Source: Hyphomicrobiales bacterium (lineage in GTDB: Bacteria; Pseudomonadota; Alphaproteobacteria; Rhizobiales; Rhizobiaceae). From it: DNA of 64,000 nucleotides. Made by a program: the position numbers and the translations under genes. The notes beneath the pieces were generated by a model. The model had not been told where the DNA came from and ran no database searches. It saw only the letters and a program-made list of their open reading frames with translations. Below are positions 36,670 to 45,140 of the stretch, one piece after another (within the stretch, counting starts at the first letter, position 1; each line of letters begins with the position of its first letter). Location of the stretch: the NCBI GenBank assembly GCA_017305935.1, contig JAFKJU010000016.1:142151-206150 (forward strand). Reading direction: 5' to 3'.

Positions 36670-37557
36670 TCAGAGGCGAAACAGCGGATCGGCGACGCCC
36701 TTGACGGCAATGCCGAGCTCGAAGGTGAAGCCCGCCTGCGGATCGGCGGCGCGCGTCGCCTCGTCCATGCCCTGCCAGGCGGAGGTGACCAGCAGCCGGT
36801 CGAGCTTGGCGCCGATGAAGGCCGGGCAGGTCGTCTGCCGCGCCGGCAATGCGTGGCGGGCGACGAGCCTTCCGTCCGGCGCATAGCGCTCGATGGCGCT
36901 GCCGCCCCAGCGCGCGTTCCAGACATGGCCCTCGGCATCGCAGACCGAGCCGTCGAAATCCGCGCGGTCGCCGGCAGCGTCGACGAAGGGCTGCGGCGCG
37001 CCCGCCGGCAGGCCGGTTTTCGGGTCGAGCGCCACGCGCATCATCACATTGACCTTGCTGTCGACGAAATAGCCGGTCGCGCCATCCGGCGAGAAGCAGA
37101 TGGAATTGGGAATGCTGACCTTGTCGTAAAGCCGCGTCACCGCCGTTCCCGCGACGTGATAGATCGCCCCGGCGCCGGTCTCGGCCGAACGGCCCATCGT
37201 GCCGATCCAAAGCGCGCCCGACGGATGCACCCGCCCGTCATTGGAGCGGTTGCCGGGCTTGCCGTCCTCCAGCACGACGTAGCGCGTCAGCGCCCCGCTC
37301 GTCATATCGCGTAAAAACAGGCCGGCATCGCTGGCGATCAACTGCCGCGTCCCGTCGATCCTGGCGAGCACGCTGCCCATGAAGGGCAGGGCGTGCACGC
37401 GTTTGACGCCCGAGCCGAGATGCAACTCGTGCAATTCCTTGCCGACGATGTTGAACCACCAGGCGGTGTCGGTGGCGGCGTCATAGGCGGGGCCTTCGCC
37501 GAGCGTCAGCGCGGCGTCGCAGAGGATGCGGCCGGCGAATTCCGAAGTCTTCACCAT
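36670..37557 (-). CDS. SMP-30/gluconolactonase family lactonase
   Basis: The 295-residue protein is a six-bladed beta-propeller lactonase of the SMP-30 family. The likely metal ligands are visible: Glu21 in LGEGPAYD, Asn in IPNSICFSPDG near residue 150, and Asp in ADFDGSVCDAEGHVW near 200. These enzymes open sugar lactones such as gluconolactone or galactonolactone. It is the third gene of a leftward run after dgoK and the KDPGal aldolase, separated from the aldolase by two bases, so galactonolactone (or a related aldonolactone) is the most likely substrate. Confidence 0.9.
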   Translation of the reverse strand: MVKTSEFAGRILCDAALTLGEGPAYDAATDTAWWFNIVGKELHELHLGSGVKRVHALPFMGSVLARIDGTRQLIASDAGLFLRDMTSGALTRYVVLEDGKPGNRSNDGRVHPSGALWIGTMGRSAETGAGAIYHVAGTAVTRLYDKVSIPNSICFSPDGATGYFVDSKVNVMMRVALDPKTGLPAGAPQPFVDAAGDRADFDGSVCDAEGHVWNARWGGSAIERYAPDGRLVARHALPARQTTCPAFIGAKLDRLLVTSAWQGMDEATRAADPQAGFTFELGIAVKGVADPLFRL

Positions 37558-37559
37558 GC

Positions 37560-38192
37560 TCAGCTCCCGATGGCGGCATCATAGGCCGCAAGCGTCAGTC
37601 TGGCGCGCTCGGAGACCTCGGCCGCGCTCATGCCCGGCTTGTAAAGCGAGGTGCCGAGGCCGAAGGCGAGGATGCCGGCAGTCGTGTAATCGCGGAAATT
37701 CCGGTCGGACACGCCGCCGACGGCGGCGATCAGCAGGCCGGTCGGCAGGATGGCGCGGATGGCGGTGATGCCGGAAGCGCCAAGCGCGCTGGCGGGGAAG
37801 AATTTCAGGCCCGTCGCCCCGGCCCTGGCGGCGAGCAGCGCCTCGGTGGCGGTGAATACGCCCGGCATGGTCACCATGCCGCGGGCGGAGGCTTCGGTGA
37901 TCACGTCCGTATCGACATTCGGGCTGACCATCAGCCGGCCGCCCGCATCGTCGAGCCGAGCGACGTCCTCGACGGTCAGCACCGTGCCGGCGCCGATCAG
38001 GCAGTTCTTCGGCGCGATCCGCGCCGCCGTCTCGATGGAGCGGAAGGGGTCGGGCGAATTCAGCGGGATCTCGATGGCCGTGAGGCCGGCCTCGATCAGC
38101 GCGCCGACCACCGGCTCTGCCTCCTCCGGCTTCAGGCCGCGCAGGATGGCGATCAGCGGATACTTCATCTCAGGGAAGGGGATGCGGGTCAT
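37560..38192 (-). CDS. dgoA: 2-dehydro-3-deoxy-6-phosphogalactonate aldolase
   Basis: The 210-residue protein is a class I KDPG/KDPGal aldolase. It has the early LIAILRG block, the catalytic Glu region AGLTAIEIPLNSP, the phosphate-binding GAGTVL, and the Schiff-base Lys in TGLKFFPAS near residue 130. KDPGal aldolase cleaves 2-dehydro-3-deoxy-6-phosphogalactonate to pyruvate and glyceraldehyde 3-phosphate. The galactonate assignment over gluconate rests on the adjacent dgoK. It starts after AGGAAAA and is followed by the lactonase gene in one operon. Confidence 0.92.
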   Translation of the reverse strand: MTRIPFPEMKYPLIAILRGLKPEEAEPVVGALIEAGLTAIEIPLNSPDPFRSIETAARIAPKNCLIGAGTVLTVEDVARLDDAGGRLMVSPNVDTDVITEASARGMVTMPGVFTATEALLAARAGATGLKFFPASALGASGITAIRAILPTGLLIAAVGGVSDRNFRDYTTAGILAFGLGTSLYKPGMSAAEVSERARLTLAAYDAAIGS

Positions 38193-38206
38193 GGGCGTTT
38201 TCCTAA

Positions 38207-38254
38207 GAGCATTTCCAGGAAAAGTGTGAAGCGGTTTTCCGTCCGGAAATGCGT
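38207..38254. repeat. short palindromic intergenic repeat, copy B
   Basis: Arms GCATTTCC (38209-38216) and GGAAATGC (38245-38252) flank the core AAAAGTGTGAAGCGGTTTT shared with copies A and D. It lies in the 112-base gap between dgoK and the aldolase gene, inside the presumed operon. Confidence 0.75.
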
Positions 38255-38304
38255 TGAAAGAACAGATGGAGCTTTTTCGCGTTTCGAAGAGAGGCGAAAA
38301 GGCT

Positions 38305-39219
38305 CTATCGGGTCAGGGGCCAGATCGAGACGGCGGCGGCATGCAGGCCGCGCCGCACCGCCTCGTCGGCATCGATGGTGGTGCAGGCGATCGACAGCGT
38401 CGCGAAAGCGGCCTCGTAGAGCGTCTGCAGCCGCCCGGAGGCGACGAGGCGCACGACGACGCCCTCGTCATCCTGCTCCAGCGCGCCGGCGATCTCCAGC
38501 CCGATCAGGTGGCCGGAGATCTGCGCCCGCGCCGCGTCGGCCGGCAGGCCATGCAGCAATTGTCCGGCGCGGGCGCGAAACAGGAGGTTGCTGATATCCG
38601 CCGGCTTTTCCCACGCCTCCAGCACCGCCGCGCCGAACCTGTTGTCGTCGAAACCGTCGGAGACGACGGCATGCGACAGGATCGAATGGCGGGTGACGAC
38701 GTCGAACAGTTCGCCGGTCATGTAGGTGGAAAAGCCTTGCACGGTATCGCCATCGACCTCGACCCATTTCGAATGGGTGCCGGGCATGCAGACCCTGTGG
38801 GCACCCTCGCCGAAGGCGGTCAGCGCCCCCAGGAGCTGGGTTTCCTCGCCGCGCATGACATCGGGCGCTTGTGTGCGGCGCTGGGCGAGGCCCGGCAGGA
38901 TGCGCACGTCGCGCGTCTGGCCGGGAACCGACACCGCCCCGGTGAGGATGGCATCGAGCGGCGCAGGCAGGTCGACATAACCCGCCTCGACCCAGCCCTG
39001 GCGGGCGCCGGCCATGCCGCAGACCAGCACCGGCAGCCCGGCCGGCGCGGCGATCGCGGCAAGATGGCCGTCGAGGATGGCGCCAAAACCGCTGGCGGCG
39101 GCCACCGTCATGCCTTCGCCGCTGCGGCGCTCGGCCAGGACATCGCCATGGCGATCGAGCATCCACAGCCGGAAGCTGCTGGTGCCCCAGTCCACGGCGA
39201 TATAGGCGGGATTGCTCAT
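38305..39219 (-). CDS. dgoK: 2-dehydro-3-deoxygalactonokinase
   Basis: DgoK phosphorylates 2-dehydro-3-deoxygalactonate to feed the KDPGal aldolase. The 304-residue protein has the ASKHA-type phosphate-1 loop at the N-terminus (AVDWGTSSFRLWML, about 8-21), CGMAGARQGWVEAGY near 70, and GTHSKWVEV near 150, as in the family. GGAGG ten bases before the ATG supports the start. It is the first gene of the leftward operon and is divergent from the IclR regulator across a palindrome. No galactonate dehydratase (dgoD) gene is present in the window. Confidence 0.93.
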   Translation of the reverse strand: MSNPAYIAVDWGTSSFRLWMLDRHGDVLAERRSGEGMTVAAASGFGAILDGHLAAIAAPAGLPVLVCGMAGARQGWVEAGYVDLPAPLDAILTGAVSVPGQTRDVRILPGLAQRRTQAPDVMRGEETQLLGALTAFGEGAHRVCMPGTHSKWVEVDGDTVQGFSTYMTGELFDVVTRHSILSHAVVSDGFDDNRFGAAVLEAWEKPADISNLLFRARAGQLLHGLPADAARAQISGHLIGLEIAGALEQDDEGVVVRLVASGRLQTLYEAAFATLSIACTTIDADEAVRRGLHAAAVSIWPLTR

Positions 39220-39243
39220 GCGACGCCTCCACGGATGGCCATT

Positions 39244-39260
39244 GTTCCAATATTTGGAAC
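39244..39260. promoter_or_regulatory. candidate IclR operator
   Basis: GTTCCAA-TAT-TTGGAAC is a perfect 7-3-7 palindrome, 25 bases upstream of the dgoK start and about 115 upstream of the iclR-family start. A related half-site, ATATGGAA, follows at 39272-39279. The size and symmetry suit an IclR-family dimer. Confidence 0.6.
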
Positions 39261-39265
39261 TTGAT

Positions 39266-39292
39266 TTGACTATATGGAATTATCGGTATAGA
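39266..39292 (+). promoter_or_regulatory. possible promoter of the IclR-family gene
   Basis: TTGACT (39266-39271) and TATAGA (39287-39292) resemble -35 and -10 boxes with a short 15-base spacer. They lie just past the palindrome, so the regulator may control itself. Judged by eye. Confidence 0.35.
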
Positions 39293-39376
39293 CTTGGCGA
39301 AGTCAAGCAAAAGCGATTCCGACAGAACCGTGCAGCGGTTTGCGCCTGGAATTGCGCAGGTAAGGACACGGGCATC

Positions 39377-40165
39377 ATGGTCGACGACGGCGCGGCGACG
39401 GGAACGCTCGGCAAGGCGATCGCCACGCTATCGCTGGTTTGCGAGGCGGAGGCGCCGCTGCGCTTCACCGATATTCTCGAACGCTCCGGCCAGCCGCGCG
39501 GCACGCTGCACCGGCAATTGACGCATCTGGTCGCCGAAGGCCTGCTCGACATCGGGCGGGACCAGCTTTATGCGCCGGGGTTGCGGCTGTTGAGCCTTGC
39601 CGCCTCGGCCTGGTCGCGCAACGAGATGCGGCGGCTGGCCGAGCCGCATCTACAGGCCCTGAACGCGCTGACCGGCGAGACCGTTCACCTGGGCGTGCTG
39701 CGCGGCGCCGAGATCGTCTATCTCGACAAGGTCGAGGGACGGCAGGCGATCCGCATGTATTCGCAGATCGGCCGCGCCTCGCCGGTCTATTGCACCGGCA
39801 TCGGCAAGGTGGCGTTGTCGGTTCTGGCAGCGCAGGCGCGCGCCGTGCTGCTGGAACGCCTCGACCTGCGGCGGTTTACGCAAAACACCCATACCGATCT
39901 CGCCGCGCTGGTGCGGGAGATCGAGGAGATTGCGCAAAATGGATACGGTTTCGACCGTGAAGAGCATGAAGACGGCATTCACTGCGTGGCTGCGCCCATC
40001 GTCTCGCCGGATGCCTCTCTTGCCGGCGGGGTGTCCGTCACCGCGCCGTCTTTTCGTGTCGCCATGGCGCAGATGGCCGATTGGGCGCCGGCCGTGCGCG
40101 ATGCCGGACGCGCCGTCAGCCGTGACATTGCCGTGCGGATGAGCCCGCGACCCGCATGGGGCTGA
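39377..40165 (+). CDS. IclR-family transcriptional regulator of the sugar-acid operon
   Basis: The 262-residue protein has the IclR winged helix-turn-helix (about 10-70, FTDILERSGQPRGTLHRQLTHLVAEGLL) and the effector-binding domain (about 85-250) with the ETVHLGVLRGAEIVYLDKVEG and SPVYCTGIGKVALS blocks. Its likely target is the divergent dgoK-dgoA-lactonase operon through the palindrome at 39244. The ORF is open 55 codons upstream, but the ATG at 39377 follows AAGGA and matches family length. The effector is presumably a galactonate pathway intermediate, by inference. Confidence 0.92.
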   Translation: MVDDGAATGTLGKAIATLSLVCEAEAPLRFTDILERSGQPRGTLHRQLTHLVAEGLLDIGRDQLYAPGLRLLSLAASAWSRNEMRRLAEPHLQALNALTGETVHLGVLRGAEIVYLDKVEGRQAIRMYSQIGRASPVYCTGIGKVALSVLAAQARAVLLERLDLRRFTQNTHTDLAALVREIEEIAQNGYGFDREEHEDGIHCVAAPIVSPDASLAGGVSVTAPSFRVAMAQMADWAPAVRDAGRAVSRDIAVRMSPRPAWG

Positions 40166-40339
40166 TCGGCAAACCTCTCAGCGCCTGAACCAAAAATGGA
40201 TAGGCGCGGCGATTTGTTAAGACTTGAAATAATAGAGTCGCCTTAGCAAAATCGCAGAGATTCGCTCTGGGGGGAGTGAGGTTCGTCAGGAGAAGCAGCC
40301 GGTGCGCCGGCAGGGATTCGCCGGACCATTTATCGAGAT

Positions 40340-41080
40340 ATGATGGTGGATATGGAAGATACGCCGCCGCGTAAGGGGGCTCGCTTTTTGCAGGAAATCG
40401 CCGGCCTGAAGACGCAGTTCGATATGCTGCGCTTCATGCGCCGGCTGGCCGAATCCTTCGGCGCCCGCGCCTTCATGGTGCTGAACCTGCCGTCGAAGAC
40501 CTCGCTGGAACTCTCGGCCAATTCGGTGATCACCAATTGGCCGGTGGAATTGCTGACGCTCTACGATCGCGAGGGCATGCTGGCGGGCAGCCCGCTGCTG
40601 CGGCAGATGCGCAAGAGCACCGTGCCGTTTTCCTATGACCTCACGGCCGGCGACATGCGCCGTTCGGATGCCGCGGCGGATATCGTCATCGGCCTGTTCG
40701 AGCGCTTCAACATGCCGCGCGGCGCCTATTTCCCGACCCACGATGCGTCCGGCCTGCGCGGTGCGGTCTCGTTTTCCGGCGACCGGGCAACGTTCAGCAT
40801 CGACGAGATGATGACGCTCGCCTTCCTCTCGACCTGCATCTACGACCGGTTGGCGGAGCTGCGCAGCCTCGATGCCGACGCCTCCTCGGCGCTCACCGAC
40901 CGTGAGATCGATTGTCTCAACTGGACGGCCGCCGGCAAGACCAGCGTCGAGATCGCCGAGATCCTCAAGCTTTCCGAACACACGGTCAACCATTACCTCA
41001 ACCGCGCGACCAAGAAGCTCGACACCGTCAATCGCACCCAGGCGGTCGCCAAGGCGTTGCGGATCGGCATTATCAAATAG
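40340..41080 (+). CDS. LuxR-family regulator (solo) with autoinducer-binding-like domain
   Basis: The 246-residue protein has an N-terminal autoinducer-binding-type domain (about 15-165) and a C-terminal GerE/LuxR helix-turn-helix (about 182-244, LTDREIDCLNWTAAGKTSVEIAEILKLSEHTVNHYLNRATKKLD). In the ligand region, NWPVELLTLYDREGMLAGSPLL aligns with the TraR/LuxR pocket, but the usual Trp, the Asp of DP and the later Trp appear as Leu, Ser and Tyr. No luxI synthase is nearby, so this is a LuxR solo, perhaps sensing another ligand. Several Met codons follow closely (40343, 40352), so the exact start is uncertain. Confidence 0.9.
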   Translation: MMVDMEDTPPRKGARFLQEIAGLKTQFDMLRFMRRLAESFGARAFMVLNLPSKTSLELSANSVITNWPVELLTLYDREGMLAGSPLLRQMRKSTVPFSYDLTAGDMRRSDAAADIVIGLFERFNMPRGAYFPTHDASGLRGAVSFSGDRATFSIDEMMTLAFLSTCIYDRLAELRSLDADASSALTDREIDCLNWTAAGKTSVEIAEILKLSEHTVNHYLNRATKKLDTVNRTQAVAKALRIGIIK

Positions 41081-41569
41081 TTGTTTCGGGTCATCGATCT
41101 GCCCGGCGATTGTGCATTGCACATATTTTCGGCGCGGCGCCATATCGCGACAGCCGGCCGGCGGAATGACCAAGGTATTGAAAAGGCGCCCTGTTTCGCC
41201 GCAGTGAAAACTGGCACGGAACCTGCTTCTCTCTTGGTGGTCCAGAGGGGACTTGTACCGATAGCGCCGAAAAACGGCTGCACGGCAAGACCGCCGGGTC
41301 GCGGAAATCGCCAGCCTCGAGGGAAGGCGTCGGTTCCCGTGGCCCGGCGGTCCTGTATCCGGATGCCCCTTCCGTTCTCCCGTCCACATCGATTTCCGCC
41401 GAAGTTGCGTCGGGCGCCATTGGCGAAGCCGGCGCGGTCGATTATCTAGAGCTGTTCCAGCCGATGACGGCGCTTGCGCGCCTAGCCTTGCGGCAGGACA
41501 AAGAAGGGGAGGCGTTCGGCGATTACGCCGGAAGCATCCTCAAGCGGCAGACAGAATGGAGAAGACGCC
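41081..41569. other. 489-base gap between the LuxR gene and mrp
   Basis: No supported gene. One frame is open without stops from 41182 into mrp, and its last third (about 41383-41560) reads like ordinary protein sequence, but it has no good start or ribosome site and no motif I know. A frame ending at 41449 is Arg/Pro-rich and looks random. The mrp promoter presumably lies here; I could not place its boxes. Confidence 0.4.
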
Positions 41570-42730
41570 ATGAGCGACGTCACCAAGGATCAGGTCATCG
41601 CCAAGCTGAAGACGGTGCGCGGCCCGGATTTCGAAAACAGCATCGTCGATCTCGGCATGGTCTCGGATGTGTTCATCGCCGATGGCAAGGTCTATTTCTC
41701 GATCACCGTTCCCGCTGAGAGCGCCAAGGATCTGGAGCCGATGCGCCAGGCGGCCGAACGCGCCGTGAAGGATATCCCGGGCGTCAAGGGCGCCATGGTG
41801 GCGCTGACCGCCGACAAGAAGGCGGCGACCTCCGCGCCCGCGGCGCGTCCTGTCGCCTCCGCTCCCGGCGGCCATCATGGCCACGCGCATGGCCCGGGCG
41901 GCCACGGCGGCCCGCGCCCGCCCGCCAAAGCCGGCGTGCCCGGTGTCGGTGCCATCATCGCCGTCGCCTCCGGCAAGGGCGGCGTCGGCAAGTCGACGAC
42001 GGCGGTCAACCTGGCGCTCGGTCTTCTCGCCAACGGCCTGCGCGTCGGCATCCTCGATGCCGATATCTATGGCCCTTCCATGCCGCGCCTGCTGAAAATC
42101 TCCGGCAAGCCGCAGCAGATCGACGGCCGCATGATTCGCCCGATGGAAAATTACGGCCTCAAGGTCATGTCGATGGGCTTCCTCGTCGACGAGGAGACGG
42201 CGATGATCTGGCGCGGGCCGATGGTGCAATCGGCGCTGCTGCAGATGCTGCGCGAGGTCGCCTGGGGCGAGCTTGACGTGCTGGTCGTCGACATGCCGCC
42301 CGGCACCGGCGATGCGCAGCTGACCATGGCCCAGCAGGTGCCGCTGGCCGGCGCGGTCATCGTCTCGACGCCGCAGGATCTGGCGCTCATCGATGCCCGC
42401 AAGGGGCTGACCATGTTCCGCAAGGTCGAGGTGCCGGTGCTGGGCATCGTCGAGAACATGAGCTATTTCATCGCCCCCGACACCGGCAATCGCTACGATA
42501 TCTTCGGTCATGGCGGGGCGAAGAAGGAGGCCGAGCGCATCGGCGTGCCTTTCCTCGGCGAGGTGCCGCTGACCATGCGCATCCGCGAAACCTCCGACGA
42601 CGGCACGCCCGTGGTGGTCTGCGAACCCGACGGCGTTTCGGCGCGCATCTATCGCGAGATCGCCGCCAAAGTCTGGGATCAGTTGGGCGCCAGCCCGGCG
42701 CGCAGCGCGCCCGCCATCGTCTTCGAATAG
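41570..42730 (+). CDS. mrp: Mrp/ApbC-type iron-sulfur cluster carrier ATPase
   Basis: The 386-residue protein has an N-terminal MIP18/DUF59 domain (about 1-85), a His/Gly/Pro-rich linker (about 95-125, including GHHGHAHGPGGHGG) and a P-loop ATPase domain with the deviant Walker A SGKGGVGKSTT near 138-148, the DADIYGPS motif and VVDMPPGTGDAQ. Mrp/ApbC carries Fe-S clusters to target enzymes. The CxxC that bridges the cluster in many homologues is absent: the corresponding region reads ENMSYFIAPDTGNRYDIFGHGG. It is monocistronic, with kup 352 bases downstream. Confidence 0.95.
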   Translation: MSDVTKDQVIAKLKTVRGPDFENSIVDLGMVSDVFIADGKVYFSITVPAESAKDLEPMRQAAERAVKDIPGVKGAMVALTADKKAATSAPAARPVASAPGGHHGHAHGPGGHGGPRPPAKAGVPGVGAIIAVASGKGGVGKSTTAVNLALGLLANGLRVGILDADIYGPSMPRLLKISGKPQQIDGRMIRPMENYGLKVMSMGFLVDEETAMIWRGPMVQSALLQMLREVAWGELDVLVVDMPPGTGDAQLTMAQQVPLAGAVIVSTPQDLALIDARKGLTMFRKVEVPVLGIVENMSYFIAPDTGNRYDIFGHGGAKKEAERIGVPFLGEVPLTMRIRETSDDGTPVVVCEPDGVSARIYREIAAKVWDQLGASPARSAPAIVFE

Positions 42731-43082
42731 CCGCCTGCAAGGCAGGCATGCAGCCGGGGGGCTTGATTCTTTCCCGACTTTCGGTCAGATGCGCTTGGAA
42801 ACGGGGCAGGGGGGTGCCGCGCGTGGCGAAATGGCGAGGTCGCGGGTGGAATCCACCGACAGGTGCGACACGGCCTGAAGCTTTGCGCACCGGCATCGAA
42901 AAGCACGCGACGGCCAGAACGCACCCTTTGCCGGTGCAGGAGTGATTGCTTGATCAACGCCTATCGTTTCAGCGGTGCGCCCGTTGGCCTCGCGCTTGTC
43001 CGTTGATGGTGAAGCCGGTGCATTTGCTCGTTTTCCCTGATTTTTTCCGTTGGAAAGGCGGGCTTTAAGCCTGTTTCGTTTC
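42731..43082. other. 352-base intergenic region between mrp and kup
   Basis: No gene, clear terminator or known riboswitch is recognised. The last 60 bases before kup are T-rich and probably contain its promoter and leader. I see no repeat of the dispersed family here. Confidence 0.4.
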
Positions 43083-44984
43083 ATGTCTCATCCTGAAGGT
43101 CACGCCGCGACCGGCGACAAGAAACAGTCCGGCCTGCTGGCGCTGGCGCTCGGTTCCGTCGGCGTCGTCTATGGCGACATCGGCACCAGCCCGCTCTACG
43201 CCTTCCGCGAAGCGCTCAAGCCGATTTCGCATGACGGGCTCACCCAGTTCGAGATCATCAGCCTGATCTCGATGATGATCTGGTCGCTGACCGTCATCGT
43301 CACCGTCAAATACGTGCTGTTCCTGCTGCGCGCCGACAATGACGGCGAAGGCGGCACGTTGTCGCTGCTGGCGCTGTTGATGAAGACGGCAAACGGCCAT
43401 GCGGCGCTGCTGATGCTGCTCGGCCTGATCGGCGCCGCACTTTTCCTCGGCGAGGTGATGATCACGCCGGCGCTGTCGGTGCTTTCGGCGGTCGAAGGGT
43501 TGAAGCTCGTCGCGCCGACCATGACGCAATATATCGTGCCGATCTCGGTGACGATCCTGGTCTGCCTGTTCGCCATCCAGTCGCACGGCACCGGCGCGGT
43601 CGGGCGCTTCTTCGGCCCGGTCACCGCGCTCTGGTTCCTGGTCATGGCCGGCGCCGGCATCGCCCATATCGCCGACGATTTCTCGATTCTCGCCGCCTTC
43701 AACCCGTTCTACGCCTTCTCCTTCATGCATGAGGAAGGTTTCCTCGGCCTCATCGTGCTGGGCTCGGTGTTCCTGACGGTCACCGGCGCCGAGGCGCTCT
43801 ATGCCGATCTCGGCCATTTCGGCCGCCGTCCAATCCAGATCGCCTGGTTCACGCTGGTCTTCCCGGCGCTGACGCTGAACTATCTGGGGCAGGGGGCGTT
43901 GGTGCTGAAGCATCCGGAAGCGGCCGGCGAACCCTTCTTCCTGCTCTTCCCGCATTGGGCGCTGCTGCCGGTCGTCATTCTCGCCACGGCGGCGACGATC
44001 ATCGCCAGCCAGGCGGTCATCACCGGCGCCTTCTCGCTGACACGCCAGGCGATCAACCTCGGCTACCTGCCGCGCATGGAGATCCTGTTCACCTCCGAGA
44101 CCAATACCGGGCAGATCTACCTGCCGGCGGTCAACACCATCCTGCTGATCGGCGTGCTGATGCTGGTCATCACCTTCCGCTCCTCCGAATCGCTGGCGAC
44201 CGCCTACGGCATCTCGGTGACCGGGGCGATGCTGATCAGCTCCATCCTCGCCTTCGAATTCCTGACGGTGCGCTGGCATTGGTCGCGCATTGCCGCCGCT
44301 GCGACGCTGGCGCCCTTCGTGGCGCTGGAACTGGTCTTCCTCGGCTCGAACATCCTCAAGATCGAGCAGGGCGGCTATGTGCCGGTGATGATCGCCTCGA
44401 CCTTCACATTGATCATGTGGACGTGGCGGCGTGGCACGCGCATCCTCGCCGCCCGCACGCAGCATACCGACATTCCGCTGTCGGCCTTCATCACCTCGAT
44501 CGAGCGCAAGAGCGCGCACGCGCCGGCCTCCGTGCCCGGCACGGCAATCTTTCTCACCAGCGATCCCGACAGCGCGCCGGCCGCGCTGTTGCACAATCTC
44601 AAGCACAATCACGTCCTGCACGAGCGCAACGTCATCCTGACGATCCGCACCGTCAACCGGCCGCGTGTCCGCCCCGAGGAGCGTTATGAAGTCGAGCAGA
44701 TCAGCGAGCGCTTCTCGCGTGTGAAACTGACCTTCGGCTTCATGGAATCGCAGAACGTCACCTATGCGCTGGCGCAGTTGCGCAAAAGCGGGCTGAAGTT
44801 CGACATCATGTCGACCTCCTTCTATCTCGGCCGGCGCAAGCTGGTGCCGGATGCGAAATCAGGCATGCCGCACTGGCAGGACCGGCTGTTCATCGGGCTC
44901 GCCAATAGCGCTACCGATCCTTCCGACTATTTCCGCCTGCCGGCCAACCGCGTCGTCGAACTCGGATCGCATGTGATCATCTGA
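43083..44984 (+). CDS. kup: low-affinity potassium transporter, Kup family
   Basis: The 633-residue protein begins with the family signature [25 protein letters not shown] and has about 12 membrane segments up to residue ~460, then a soluble C-terminal domain. Kup imports K+ (and Cs+) with protons at the inner membrane. The SGLLALALG start, the [16 protein letters not shown] block and the GGGGT-like [13 protein letters not shown] segment all fit. A TTG at 43050 extends the frame, but the ATG at 43083 gives the normal N-terminus. A hairpin terminator follows. Rhizobia often carry two kup genes; this window shows one. Confidence 0.96.
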   Translation: MSHPEGHAATGDKKQSGLLALALGSVGVVYGDIGTSPLYAFREALKPISHDGLTQFEIISLISMMIWSLTVIVTVKYVLFLLRADNDGEGGTLSLLALLMKTANGHAALLMLLGLIGAALFLGEVMITPALSVLSAVEGLKLVAPTMTQYIVPISVTILVCLFAIQSHGTGAVGRFFGPVTALWFLVMAGAGIAHIADDFSILAAFNPFYAFSFMHEEGFLGLIVLGSVFLTVTGAEALYADLGHFGRRPIQIAWFTLVFPALTLNYLGQGALVLKHPEAAGEPFFLLFPHWALLPVVILATAATIIASQAVITGAFSLTRQAINLGYLPRMEILFTSETNTGQIYLPAVNTILLIGVLMLVITFRSSESLATAYGISVTGAMLISSILAFEFLTVRWHWSRIAAAATLAPFVALELVFLGSNILKIEQGGYVPVMIASTFTLIMWTWRRGTRILAARTQHTDIPLSAFITSIERKSAHAPASVPGTAIFLTSDPDSAPAALLHNLKHNHVLHERNVILTIRTVNRPRVRPEERYEVEQISERFSRVKLTFGFMESQNVTYALAQLRKSGLKFDIMSTSFYLGRRKLVPDAKSGMPHWQDRLFIGLANSATDPSDYFRLPANRVVELGSHVII

Positions 44985-45037
44985 CGCACGCAACCTTCGC
45001 GCCGCAGCGGTAAATCGTTAAAATTCCTGGTCAATTT

Positions 45038-45070
45038 CGCCCTGACACCGGTCCCGGTTTCAGGGCGTTT
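45038..45070 (+). terminator. hairpin terminator after kup
   Basis: CGCCCTGA (45038-45045) pairs with TCAGGGCG (45060-45067), with an inner CCGG/CCGG stem, followed by TTT and a T-rich stretch. It is placed 54 bases after the kup stop. Confidence 0.65.
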
Positions 45071-45140
45071 CCGTTTCCGAAGCCCGAATTAGGCCACCTT
45101 CGGCGGGCAAGGGGCCCGGATTAACCAAGCATAAAGGTTA

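Noticed and set aside
41464..41718. 84-codon frame running into mrp
   Set aside because: Overlaps the certain mrp start out of frame and becomes Arg/His-rich there; only its first part looks protein-like.
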